From Armatimonadota bacterium (GTDB lineage: Bacteria > Armatimonadota > Fimbriimonadia > Fimbriimonadales > Fimbriimonadaceae), in the NCBI GenBank assembly GCA_023423495.1, contig JAFAFM010000225.1:1-5516 (forward strand): a DNA stretch of 5,516 nucleotides. The letters are read 5' to 3'. The position numbers and the translations under genes were made by a program. This document shows positions 1-5,516 of this stretch, piece after piece. Position 1 is the first letter of the stretch. Every line of letters begins with the position of its first letter. The notes under the pieces were generated by a model. The model saw nothing but the letters and a program-made list of their open reading frames with translations, made no database searches and had not been told where the DNA came from.

Positions 1-710
1 AGCTTGAGGCGCGCGACTTCAAGATTCAGCCTAGACGCTTCAACGTCACGAACGGAAATAAATCCCTCGGCGAGCAGGCTCTCTCGGCGCTGGTGTTCCC
101 GCTTCAGGTTCTCATGATTCGCGAAGGCATCCCGTTGGGCGGTCAGGGCTCGCGTACGGGCGTTCGGCTGTTCGACTCTTTGAAGATTCTCTTTCTCCTG
201 ACGACGCCGGTTCAATTCGGCCGTTGCCTCTTGGATGGCGGCACTTGTCAAAGTTGGCTGAGCACCCAATTCCGTTTCGACCCTGGCCAGCCGGGATTCG
301 GCTTGCCGAAGGTCAGCCAGAGCAGTCACCCTGCGTTGCTGAATTTCTATGCGGGTGCGCGCTGCGCCACTTTGGGCCCCCGATAGCTGGGCCTGATTTT
401 GAGCAACGGTGAATTGAGTTTCTTGTGGATCGATCAGGCCGATGACCTGTCCGGCGACCACGCTATCCCCTTCTTCGACGAGGAGTTTGCTGAGCCGCCC
501 GCTCACCCGGCTCTTGACTTCGACCGAGTTCACGGCGTCGATTGTGCCGGTATCGACGACATTGACCGACAGATCTCCCTGGACTACGGTGTGAATGCCC
601 GTCTTCTGGCTTTGCGCGGCTTTCGCAGCGGCTGCCCTTTGCATCACGTAGCCGCCGATCGCGCACAAAAGAATTAGGGCGATAGCAGCAAAAACCAGGG
701 CCTTCTTCAT
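1..710 (-). CDS. HlyD/MacA-type periplasmic adaptor (membrane fusion protein), 3' end beyond window
   Basis: Start ATG is at 710 on the minus strand; the frame stays open for 236 complete codons to the left edge, so the C-terminus is missing. Residues 1-25 begin with Met-Lys-Lys followed by a hydrophobic helix, read as an inner-membrane anchor. A Cys at 16 lies in it, but the preceding Leu-Leu does not fit a lipobox. Residues about 59-95 are a biotinyl-lipoyl-like half domain (VEVKSRVSG, then VEEGDSVVAGQVIGLID), the classic adaptor signature. Residues about 97-236 are rich in Gln, Glu, Arg and Ala and look like the long alpha-helical hairpin; RRESLLAEGFIS at about 208-219 resembles the MacA-type motif before the returning helix. 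Family role: bridging an inner-membrane ABC or RND transporter to an outer-membrane channel. The start lies 5 bp after the upstream peptidase stop, implying co-transcription; an AGG sits 5 nt before the ATG. The transporter partner is not in the window, so ABC versus RND type is undecided. Confidence 0.9.
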   Translation of the reverse strand, partial: MKKALVFAAIALILLCAIGGYVMQRAAAAKAAQSQKTGIHTVVQGDLSVNVVDTGTIDAVNSVEVKSRVSGRLSKLLVEEGDSVVAGQVIGLIDPQETQFTVAQNQAQLSGAQSGAARTRIEIQQRRVTALADLRQAESRLARVETELGAQPTLTSAAIQEATAELNRRRQEKENLQRVEQPNARTRALTAQRDAFANHENLKREHQRRESLLAEGFISVRDVEASRLNLEVARLK

Positions 711-715
711 CGGGC

Positions 716-1870
716 CTAAGTTTCGCAGGTTCTGGCAGTTTTGAGAAGAGAGGTTGGGCCGAAAAACCTAAGTACTGACTGCCGCACGAGCAATGACCGT
801 TCAGCTAGGCTTGGAAGCTTGATCGATTCTGGGTGACAAATATAAACTGTTCGCTTTGACGTATTCCAGCCCTTCATAAAATCTGAGCGTTTGTACGTCC
901 GGCGAACCTTAGCCGAGATGCCGGGATCGTTGGCGATGACGTCACCGTTATCATCAAAACCAACCACGATGACGAGGTGACCGTCTCCTCCTGCCGGCTT
1001 TCCATTGCCCAGAACCAGGTTATGCGAAACACTGCAAACTACCGGAATCCCCGCATCGACCACAGCTTCCAGATCTGAAATAGACGTCAAGCGGGTCACG
1101 TAGCTGATCATTCCCGGAAAGCTTCCCATGTAGGCGGTGTTGAAGGACCAGTTGCCTGTGCCGGGGTACTTCTCATCGAAGACGTTTGGCACAACGGTCG
1201 GCACCTGAATGTTCAGCTCGGGTCGATTGAGTTCCTTAGCCCAGAATCGGAGAATCATCGACACACAGGTCGGACTGCAATATTGCGCGCCTTTGACAGC
1301 CTTGAACCACTTCTCGAACTCCGGTGACGCGTCACTAGGCTGATACTTCAACTTACCCAGTTCATACGGACCTTGAGCTTCTTGCGGAACCGGAATCGCG
1401 CGTTTCGCTCCCGATCCTGCGGCGTCCCCAATGGAAAATGCTGCGCTGTTCGAGAAGCAAACGGCAAGCCGTTTGATTGCTGGGGAATCTCCTTCCGGGC
1501 GAATCTTATCGAGCGTAAGTCGCAAGATGAGTTGTCGGGCTCCATCTTTAACCTTCAGGATGTCGGTCAAGACTTCGGCCTCCTCAGTCTTTTGGTCTGG
1601 AACGCTTCTCCGGGAACTCATTGCCAAGTTCCCTGACCACTCCGCGATGACATACCAGCGATCGCTAATCTTCGCCTCGACCTTGAGCCTCGCATTGTGT
1701 GACTTCTCGACATTCCAACTTACGATAGCCTCATCCCACTGGAAACCGGGATCGATGGGAGCAGTCTCGGCGCTGACCCCGAACCGTAATTCGGGTACTT
1801 GCACTCGCTCGATTGCGCAATAGGTTCCGGAAGCAATCATCGGTAGGGACGCCACTAATATCGAGATCAT
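716..1870 (-). CDS. Exported C39-like cysteine peptidase with N-terminal beta domain
   Basis: A 384-residue protein counted from ATG 1870. The N-terminus is a hydrophobic segment ending near Ser-Gly-Thr-Tyr-Cys, read as a signal sequence, though it lacks the usual positive charge. Residues about 38-140 contain IVSWNVEK, RWYVIAEWSGN and a QLILRLTL strand, the pattern of the N-terminal beta-rich domain found in many stand-alone C39 family peptidases. Residues about 174-350 are the peptidase: AQYCSPTCVSMIL (nucleophile Cys198), GNWSFNTAY, GIPVVCSVS, GDGHLVIVVGFD (His298) and IANDPG (Asp315), so the catalytic set looks complete. A tail of about 35 residues follows. Expected activity is thiol peptidase outside the cytoplasm; the substrate is unknown. 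It lies between the c-di-GMP enzyme and the adaptor. Start is uncertain: TTG 1876 has an AAGG 10 nt upstream, which suits it better than ATG 1870, and an in-frame TTG at 1960 would overlap the preceding gene by 61 bp and add an unlikely N-terminus. Confidence 0.82.
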   Translation of the reverse strand: MISILVASLPMIASGTYCAIERVQVPELRFGVSAETAPIDPGFQWDEAIVSWNVEKSHNARLKVEAKISDRWYVIAEWSGNLAMSSRRSVPDQKTEEAEVLTDILKVKDGARQLILRLTLDKIRPEGDSPAIKRLAVCFSNSAAFSIGDAAGSGAKRAIPVPQEAQGPYELGKLKYQPSDASPEFEKWFKAVKGAQYCSPTCVSMILRFWAKELNRPELNIQVPTVVPNVFDEKYPGTGNWSFNTAYMGSFPGMISYVTRLTSISDLEAVVDAGIPVVCSVSHNLVLGNGKPAGGDGHLVIVVGFDDNGDVIANDPGISAKVRRTYKRSDFMKGWNTSKRTVYICHPESIKLPSLAERSLLVRQSVLRFFGPTSLLKTARTCET

Positions 1871-1886
1871 GGCCAATGCAAAGGTA

Positions 1887-1890
1887 CCTT
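1887..1890 (-). promoter_or_regulatory. Possible ribosome binding site for the C39-like peptidase
   Basis: AAGG on the minus strand lies in the 29-bp gap after the GGDEF/HD-GYP stop. It is 10 nt before TTG 1876 and 16 nt before ATG 1870. The spacing favours the TTG start, which adds only Met-Ala to the N-terminus. The motif is short and could be chance. Confidence 0.3.
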
Positions 1891-1899
1891 GAAATGGGC

Positions 1900-4317
1900 T
1901 TATGCAGCCATCGGGGCGATGCTTGGACCAATCATGGCATTGATGCGCAACTGATCCCAATCTTCATCGGGGACGGCAAGAAATGCATTGAGGAGCGCAG
2001 GATCGAACTGCCCACCGGCATGCCGCTGGAATTCAGCGCGGATCTCCTCATAAGTTCTTTTCGCCGCGTACGGCCGATCCGTGGACATGGCGTTGAGAGC
2101 ATCGGCGTACGCCAGGATGCGCGCTCCCAGCGGGATGTCCTCTTCCTTCAAACCGGCCGGGTAACCGCCTCCATCCCAGCGCTCGTGATGGTGCTTAATG
2201 TGCGGAATTGCACAGCCGAGCGCAGGGAATCGTTGCACCAATTCTGAGCCGATAAGTGTATGCCGCTCGATTTCGCGCCGCTCGTCGAGAGTAAATGGCT
2301 CAATCGAAGCGAGAATGCGCTCCGATATTCCTAGGCGGCCGATATCGTGAAGAAGCGCGCCGAAAGCTAACGAGCGTAGCTCACTCGGCGACATCTTGAT
2401 CTCACCGCGACGCATCGCTTCTTCCGCAATTCGCATCGCGTACTGCATGGTTCGCTGAGCATGACCGCGACTCATCGGATCGCGCAGTTCCAGGGTGGCG
2501 AGGAGTCCTCCAATCAAGGCGCACTGTGGCTCGTGGGCCAAGGCTTGCGGATAGTACTGCAATCCCGCGGAGAGCATCTTAGCGTAGCCCATCGGCGTTG
2601 CAAGATCAAAGCCGCCGTGCTTGCCGTCGTGGGTGTCGTAGACTCCGCAAGCCGACACGACTTGGTTTCGACCGCGGTTCTTGGCGAGGTAAAGCGCTTT
2701 GTCGGCGAAATCGATCATCTTCTCCGGCGAAGAGCATTCGTCGTTTAGGCCGCTCATCCCGACCGACAAAGTCACGCGCCGGTGCTGGAACGGGAAAGTG
2801 GAAACAGCTTCGCGAAGTCTTTCCAAGATTTGGGATCCGGCTTCGACGTTCGTATGGGGCAGCAACAAGGCAAACTCCTCCCCACCATAGCGAGCGGCAA
2901 GATCGCCCTCCCTTGTACTCTCCTCAAGAAGTTTGGCAATCGATCGGAGCACCTCGTCGCCCGCCGGATGGCCGTAGTTGTCGTTGTACTGCTTGAAGAA
3001 GTCGACATCGATAAGGGCAAGGACAAGTGGGTTTCCGATGCGCTTCGCTTGGGCAATCTCTTCTTTCAATCGCTCTTGGAAAGCTCGGTGGTTAGCAAGA
3101 CCCGTCATGCCATCCTTGGTCGCCATTCGCTCTAAAAGCTCGTTGGATTCGGACAGCGTACGATTCTGGCCGGCCAGTTCATCGGTCATGGATCTCAAGC
3201 GATCGTTCATGGTCGCGGTATCTTCTGCGGCCTTGAGAATCTGTTCGTTCTTCTCTTCCAGCTCCGCATAGGCTTCCCGGAGCCTCGAATAAAGTGAACC
3301 GTTTTCCGCAATGACAATCAGCTGGCGGATCAAGATGGCGATGATCAGCCCAAGGCCGCAGAAATAGAGTCCATTTCGAATCGTCTCATTCACCGTCGAA
3401 CGCGATGCATGCAAGACCAGCACTCCGACAGCCGGAACGAGCACGTATGGGGCGTAGAGTGTCCAGGTTCGTTGCGAGACTACGATACGCTCATCATTCT
3501 GGATGTCTTCAAAACCAGGCTGCTGCATCTGCGACTTAATTGCTACCGCTGCGGCGGCGATTAAGGAGGCAGTGAAGGGCAAAACAGCATCGAGTATGCC
3601 CTGCGGGACGCTAATCCCGGCAATCTGCGACATGGCCAAGTAAAGATCGCCAACCGTGTTAATCCCGAGGGCCAAAACGAACAGGTGGGTTGCAAGGCGG
3701 AACCGGGGATCAAACCCTTTACGCATCATCTGCAAAACGCTAAAAACGATGAGGATATCGCCGACCGGATACGCCGAATCCACCAAGACACCTAATAGCG
3801 AAATGTTGGAATCGATCACTGACGGGCCGATCAGCGTTACCCAACCGAAGGCCATTAGTGCCAACAGAAGCACAAGTCCATCGGACCAGGCTCGCCACCT
3901 CAACGCGCCCGGTAGCGGACGGCTTGGCCAAATTGTGATCGAAGCAATCACAAATGCGTACTTGCTTAAGAAGAACAAATCTGCCCAGCCAAAGGATGAC
4001 GACCGATGGAAATATCGGACCTCAAGGCTTTCGACCAGAGCACCGAGGGCAAGGAACAGGATGGACAATCCGAGGGCAGTGGGAACGTGGCGGGACTGGC
4101 TAAGGCGGCGGAAGATGGCAGACTTCCGGAAACCGAAACATGGAATACAGGCGATCAGAGGAATGACGAATCGGCCAACTTCCGCCAGCGAGGTTCGAAG
4201 CGATCCTTCGGGCATGAAGATCATGAACCCCGCCAACCCAAGATTGAGTCCGACTAGCAAGGAAATCCAGCACAACGTGCTTCGATAAGCCTTGCCAATC
4301 TCTTTGATAGCCGCCAT
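1900..4317 (-). CDS. Membrane-bound GGDEF/HD-GYP protein (c-di-GMP cyclase plus phosphodiesterase)
   Basis: An 805-residue protein from ATG 4317. About ten hydrophobic helices are visible (near 16-34, 47-63, 81-97, 112-130, 146-164, 172-198, 209-229, 241-260, 288-304, 317-337), forming an integral-membrane input module that I cannot assign to a named sensor family. A coiled coil spans about 343-397. The GGDEF domain runs about 399-557: DGMTGLANHRAF, IDVDFFKQYNDNYGHPAGD, the active-site GGEEF at 478-482, and an RxxD inhibitory site (REGD, 469-472) exactly five residues before it. The Asp of GHPAGD is kept, unlike the Ser of Hypr-type cGAMP synthases, so c-di-GMP is the expected product. The HD-GYP domain runs about 595-780: Glu610, His619, His657-Asp658 (HDIGRLGIS), His686, HHHERWDGGGYPAGL (GYP 718-720), Asp739, TDRPY and GGQFDP. 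Both domains look catalytically competent, so it may make and hydrolyse c-di-GMP. It heads a probable operon with the peptidase and adaptor. An in-frame TTG at 4362 is a possible earlier start but less likely. Confidence 0.96.
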   Translation of the reverse strand: MAAIKEIGKAYRSTLCWISLLVGLNLGLAGFMIFMPEGSLRTSLAEVGRFVIPLIACIPCFGFRKSAIFRRLSQSRHVPTALGLSILFLALGALVESLEVRYFHRSSSFGWADLFFLSKYAFVIASITIWPSRPLPGALRWRAWSDGLVLLLALMAFGWVTLIGPSVIDSNISLLGVLVDSAYPVGDILIVFSVLQMMRKGFDPRFRLATHLFVLALGINTVGDLYLAMSQIAGISVPQGILDAVLPFTASLIAAAAVAIKSQMQQPGFEDIQNDERIVVSQRTWTLYAPYVLVPAVGVLVLHASRSTVNETIRNGLYFCGLGLIIAILIRQLIVIAENGSLYSRLREAYAELEEKNEQILKAAEDTATMNDRLRSMTDELAGQNRTLSESNELLERMATKDGMTGLANHRAFQERLKEEIAQAKRIGNPLVLALIDVDFFKQYNDNYGHPAGDEVLRSIAKLLEESTREGDLAARYGGEEFALLLPHTNVEAGSQILERLREAVSTFPFQHRRVTLSVGMSGLNDECSSPEKMIDFADKALYLAKNRGRNQVVSACGVYDTHDGKHGGFDLATPMGYAKMLSAGLQYYPQALAHEPQCALIGGLLATLELRDPMSRGHAQRTMQYAMRIAEEAMRRGEIKMSPSELRSLAFGALLHDIGRLGISERILASIEPFTLDERREIERHTLIGSELVQRFPALGCAIPHIKHHHERWDGGGYPAGLKEEDIPLGARILAYADALNAMSTDRPYAAKRTYEEIRAEFQRHAGGQFDPALLNAFLAVPDEDWDQLRINAMIGPSIAPMAA

Positions 4318-4456
4318 TCCTTCGCCTAACCCATCCCAATTGCCTTCCCACCAAAAAGGCAACGAACATGGGGTCTATTCCATAAGGCTGAATTTAGAAA
4401 AACTGGTATTTCAGCTAATAAAATCCGTCACGTCCGTCCAAAGGTACGCTCGGGTC
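4318..4456. promoter_or_regulatory. Divergent intergenic region, presumed promoters for both gene sets
   Basis: These 139 bp separate two divergent starts and so must hold the promoters unless transcription begins further away. The part at about 4377-4425 is clearly more AT-rich than the flanking genes. On the plus strand TAAAAT at 4419-4424 matches a -10 hexamer at five of six positions, about 33 bp before the DUF2993-like ATG, but no good -35 lies at normal spacing. On the minus strand I found no convincing -35/-10 pair. No obvious operator palindrome or riboswitch was seen. Confidence 0.4.
4325..4329 (-). promoter_or_regulatory. Possible ribosome binding site for the GGDEF/HD-GYP gene
   Basis: TTAGG on the minus strand sits 7 nt before ATG 4317, supporting that start over the upstream TTG at 4362. 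A second purine block, AAGGA, directly abuts the ATG and is too close to act as a normal site. Confidence 0.35.
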
Positions 4457-4975
4457 ATGAAGCCAAGCTCGGTGGAGATCAGCCAACTTGAAGTGGTTCT
4501 CCAGAATGTCGTCCTTTCCATGGGCCTTACGATCAACGCGATTACCATTCATGGACAAGGAATCCGCATCGAGCCGGAGCCGCTCCAAGTCAAACTGTCA
4601 ACTCCGGGCGACATGGAAGCTCTCCTGCTCGCGCCAAATATTGCCGACTTCCTGGAAAAGCAGGCTCCCGGTGGACTGAAAAACTTCGAGGTCGAACTGA
4701 AAGATGACCGGATCTATGTTCAGGCCAACATCATGATCATGAAGGGAACGGCCGTTTGTACTCTTCGGATTGTTGACGGCAAACAGCTTTTTATCGACCT
4801 TGAAACCGTCGATGTCCTTGGAATCGGAGCAAAGAATATGGTCCAAAGTCAGCTGGACAAAGTCAATCCGGTGCTCGATGTCAAGGACCTGCCCGTCCCT
4901 GTGACTCTAACCTCCTATTCCACCGAGGAGGGAAAGCTTGTCCTACGTGGAACAATTCATTCTCCGACTCAATAG
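4457..4975 (+). CDS. DUF2993/LmeA-like protein
   Basis: A 172-residue protein from ATG 4457 to TAG 4975. It is predicted to be an alternating beta-strand protein: SMGLTINAITIHGQGIRIEP, then MEALLLAPNIADFLEKQAPG, a strand series including VELKDDRIYVQA, TLRIVDGKQLFIDLETVDVLG, and the ending DKVNPVLDVKDLPVPV followed by GKLVLRGTI. The order (strand, helix with xPxxxxFL, strands, NP-LD-hydrophobic-DLP, final LxLxG strand) fits DUF2993, the family of mycobacterial LmeA, a phospholipid-binding envelope protein. No signal peptide or membrane helix follows this ATG, so it appears cytoplasmic, unlike LmeA. The frame is open upstream to 4292, but that extension crosses the divergent promoter and does not look like protein. 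An AAAGG lies 12 nt before the ATG, rather far. It may be co-transcribed with the secreted gene 39 bp downstream. The family call rests on pattern recognition; the coding call is firm. Confidence 0.65.
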   Translation: MKPSSVEISQLEVVLQNVVLSMGLTINAITIHGQGIRIEPEPLQVKLSTPGDMEALLLAPNIADFLEKQAPGGLKNFEVELKDDRIYVQANIMIMKGTAVCTLRIVDGKQLFIDLETVDVLGIGAKNMVQSQLDKVNPVLDVKDLPVPVTLTSYSTEEGKLVLRGTIHSPTQ

Positions 4976-5014
4976 CGATTTGAGCCATAGATTCAGTAAA
5001 TTCCAAGAGTTACG

Positions 5015-5516
5015 ATGAAAACATTTGTCCACGCCATCGCCGCCACGGTCCTGCTCCTGCCGTCGCTTGTTCCAGCCCAAGACTTGAACTCAGTTCTTCA
5101 AGATCCGAAGCATCCTCAAAAGATCAAGCCGGCCGACCTTCCCGACAACATGCGCGCGGTGAAGATAGCATTTGAGAAACAAGGAGGAAGCGATCTTTTT
5201 TCTTCCCTCATGAATCCCATGATGATGATGATGGGCGCGTTCGGGGCCATGGGAGCCAGCGGGGCAAGCGCAGAGTCCAATCCGAACGACGCGATCGCTT
5301 TCGATTTCTTTGACCGGATGGGGATTTCTTGGACAGATGGAAGCACGGTCGAACTCTACGGTCAGAATTTCTTGGTTACATACGGCGTGCAAATTAACAT
5401 GGCCGAAGCCATGAAGAGCAAGAATCCGCCCGATTTGAGCAAGCAGGATCTGGTTTTGACTTTGGTAAACACAAAGTCGATCGTATCCATAACACCTCGC
5501 TTGGACATGACTAAGG
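5015..5516 (+). CDS. Secreted protein of unknown function, 3' end beyond window
   Basis: Start ATG is at 5015; 167 codons are open to the right edge with no stop, so the C-terminus is missing. Residues 1-21 are a textbook Sec signal peptide: Lys at 2, a hydrophobic core (AIAATVLLLPSLV) and likely cleavage after Val-Pro-Ala before Gln-Asp. The mature part begins with a polar Lys/Pro/Asp-rich stretch (22-60), then a Met/Gly/Ala low-complexity segment at 66-86 with five consecutive Met (69-73), then a more ordered region with alternating hydrophobic residues (DAIAFDFFDRMGISWTDG, VELYGQNFLVTYG, LVLTLVNTKSIVSITPRL) that looks beta-rich. I do not recognise a family. An AAGAG about 5 nt before the ATG could be the ribosome binding site. 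It follows the DUF2993-like gene by 39 bp on the same strand, with no hairpin seen between them, so co-transcription is plausible. Expected location is periplasm or outside. Confidence 0.8.
   Translation, partial: MKTFVHAIAATVLLLPSLVPAQDLNSVLQDPKHPQKIKPADLPDNMRAVKIAFEKQGGSDLFSSLMNPMMMMMGAFGAMGASGASAESNPNDAIAFDFFDRMGISWTDGSTVELYGQNFLVTYGVQINMAEAMKSKNPPDLSKQDLVLTLVNTKSIVSITPRLDMTK

Noticed and set aside
662..664. Possible lipoprotein cysteine at residue 16 of the adaptor
   Set aside because: The residues before the Cys (Ile-Leu-Leu) do not fit the lipobox, which needs Gly, Ala or Ser just before it; a plain membrane anchor is more likely.
1458..1475. A perfect 8-bp inverted repeat around a central AA (CAAACGGC/GCCGTTTG)
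   Set aside because: It lies inside the peptidase coding region, is not followed by a T-run, and one such repeat is not surprising by chance in this length.
1881..1890. The 10-bp palindrome AAGGTACCTT between the GGDEF/HD-GYP and peptidase genes
   Set aside because: It is too short to call an operator; half of it is better explained as a possible ribosome binding site.
3656..4288. A 210-codon plus-strand open frame opposite the GGDEF/HD-GYP membrane region
   Set aside because: It is antisense to strongly supported transmembrane coding sequence; its translation is Arg/Pro/Ser-rich with no domain or signal, as expected of a shadow frame.
4292..4456. An N-terminal extension of the DUF2993-like gene by 55 codons
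   Set aside because: It would overlap the start of the divergent gene and fill the whole promoter region; the predicted peptide has no recognisable signal or domain, and the family-like part starts after ATG 4457.
5090..5392. A 100-codon minus-strand frame containing a His run
   Set aside because: It is the antisense reading of the ATG repeat in the secreted protein gene; the sense frame has a clear signal peptide and explains the sequence better.

Overview
The window carries two divergently arranged gene sets around a short intergenic region at about 4318-4456. Base composition is moderately GC-rich (mid-50s percent by eye) and coding is dense. The periplasmic adaptor implies a diderm bacterium with an outer membrane. 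The mix of a 10-helix GGDEF/HD-GYP protein, an actinobacterial-style C39 peptidase with an N-terminal beta domain, and an LmeA/DUF2993-like protein is reminiscent of Armatimonadota (Fimbriimonas-like). That placement is an impression from recognised families, not a demonstrated assignment.

Minus strand, reading leftward from 4317. First comes a large membrane protein with about 10 transmembrane helices, a coiled coil, a GGDEF diguanylate cyclase domain (GGEEF, intact RxxD inhibitory site) and a C-terminal HD-GYP phosphodiesterase domain. It is followed 29 bp later by an exported cysteine peptidase of the C39-like family with Cys, His and Asp all visible. Five bp after that starts a membrane-fusion (HlyD/MacA-type) adaptor, which runs off the left edge of the window. 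Spacing and common strand suggest one transcription unit.

Plus strand, reading rightward from 4457. A small DUF2993/LmeA-like protein is followed 39 bp later by a secreted protein of unknown function with a clear Sec signal peptide and a run of five methionines; it is cut by the right edge.

The minus-strand set is the most interesting part. A protein that could both make and degrade cyclic di-GMP is linked to an extracytoplasmic cysteine peptidase and an export adaptor. By analogy this recalls the c-di-GMP/LapG/type I secretion logic of Pseudomonas, but built from unrelated families. That link is a hypothesis from gene order only. No tRNA, rRNA, mobile element, CRISPR array or convincing terminator was seen.
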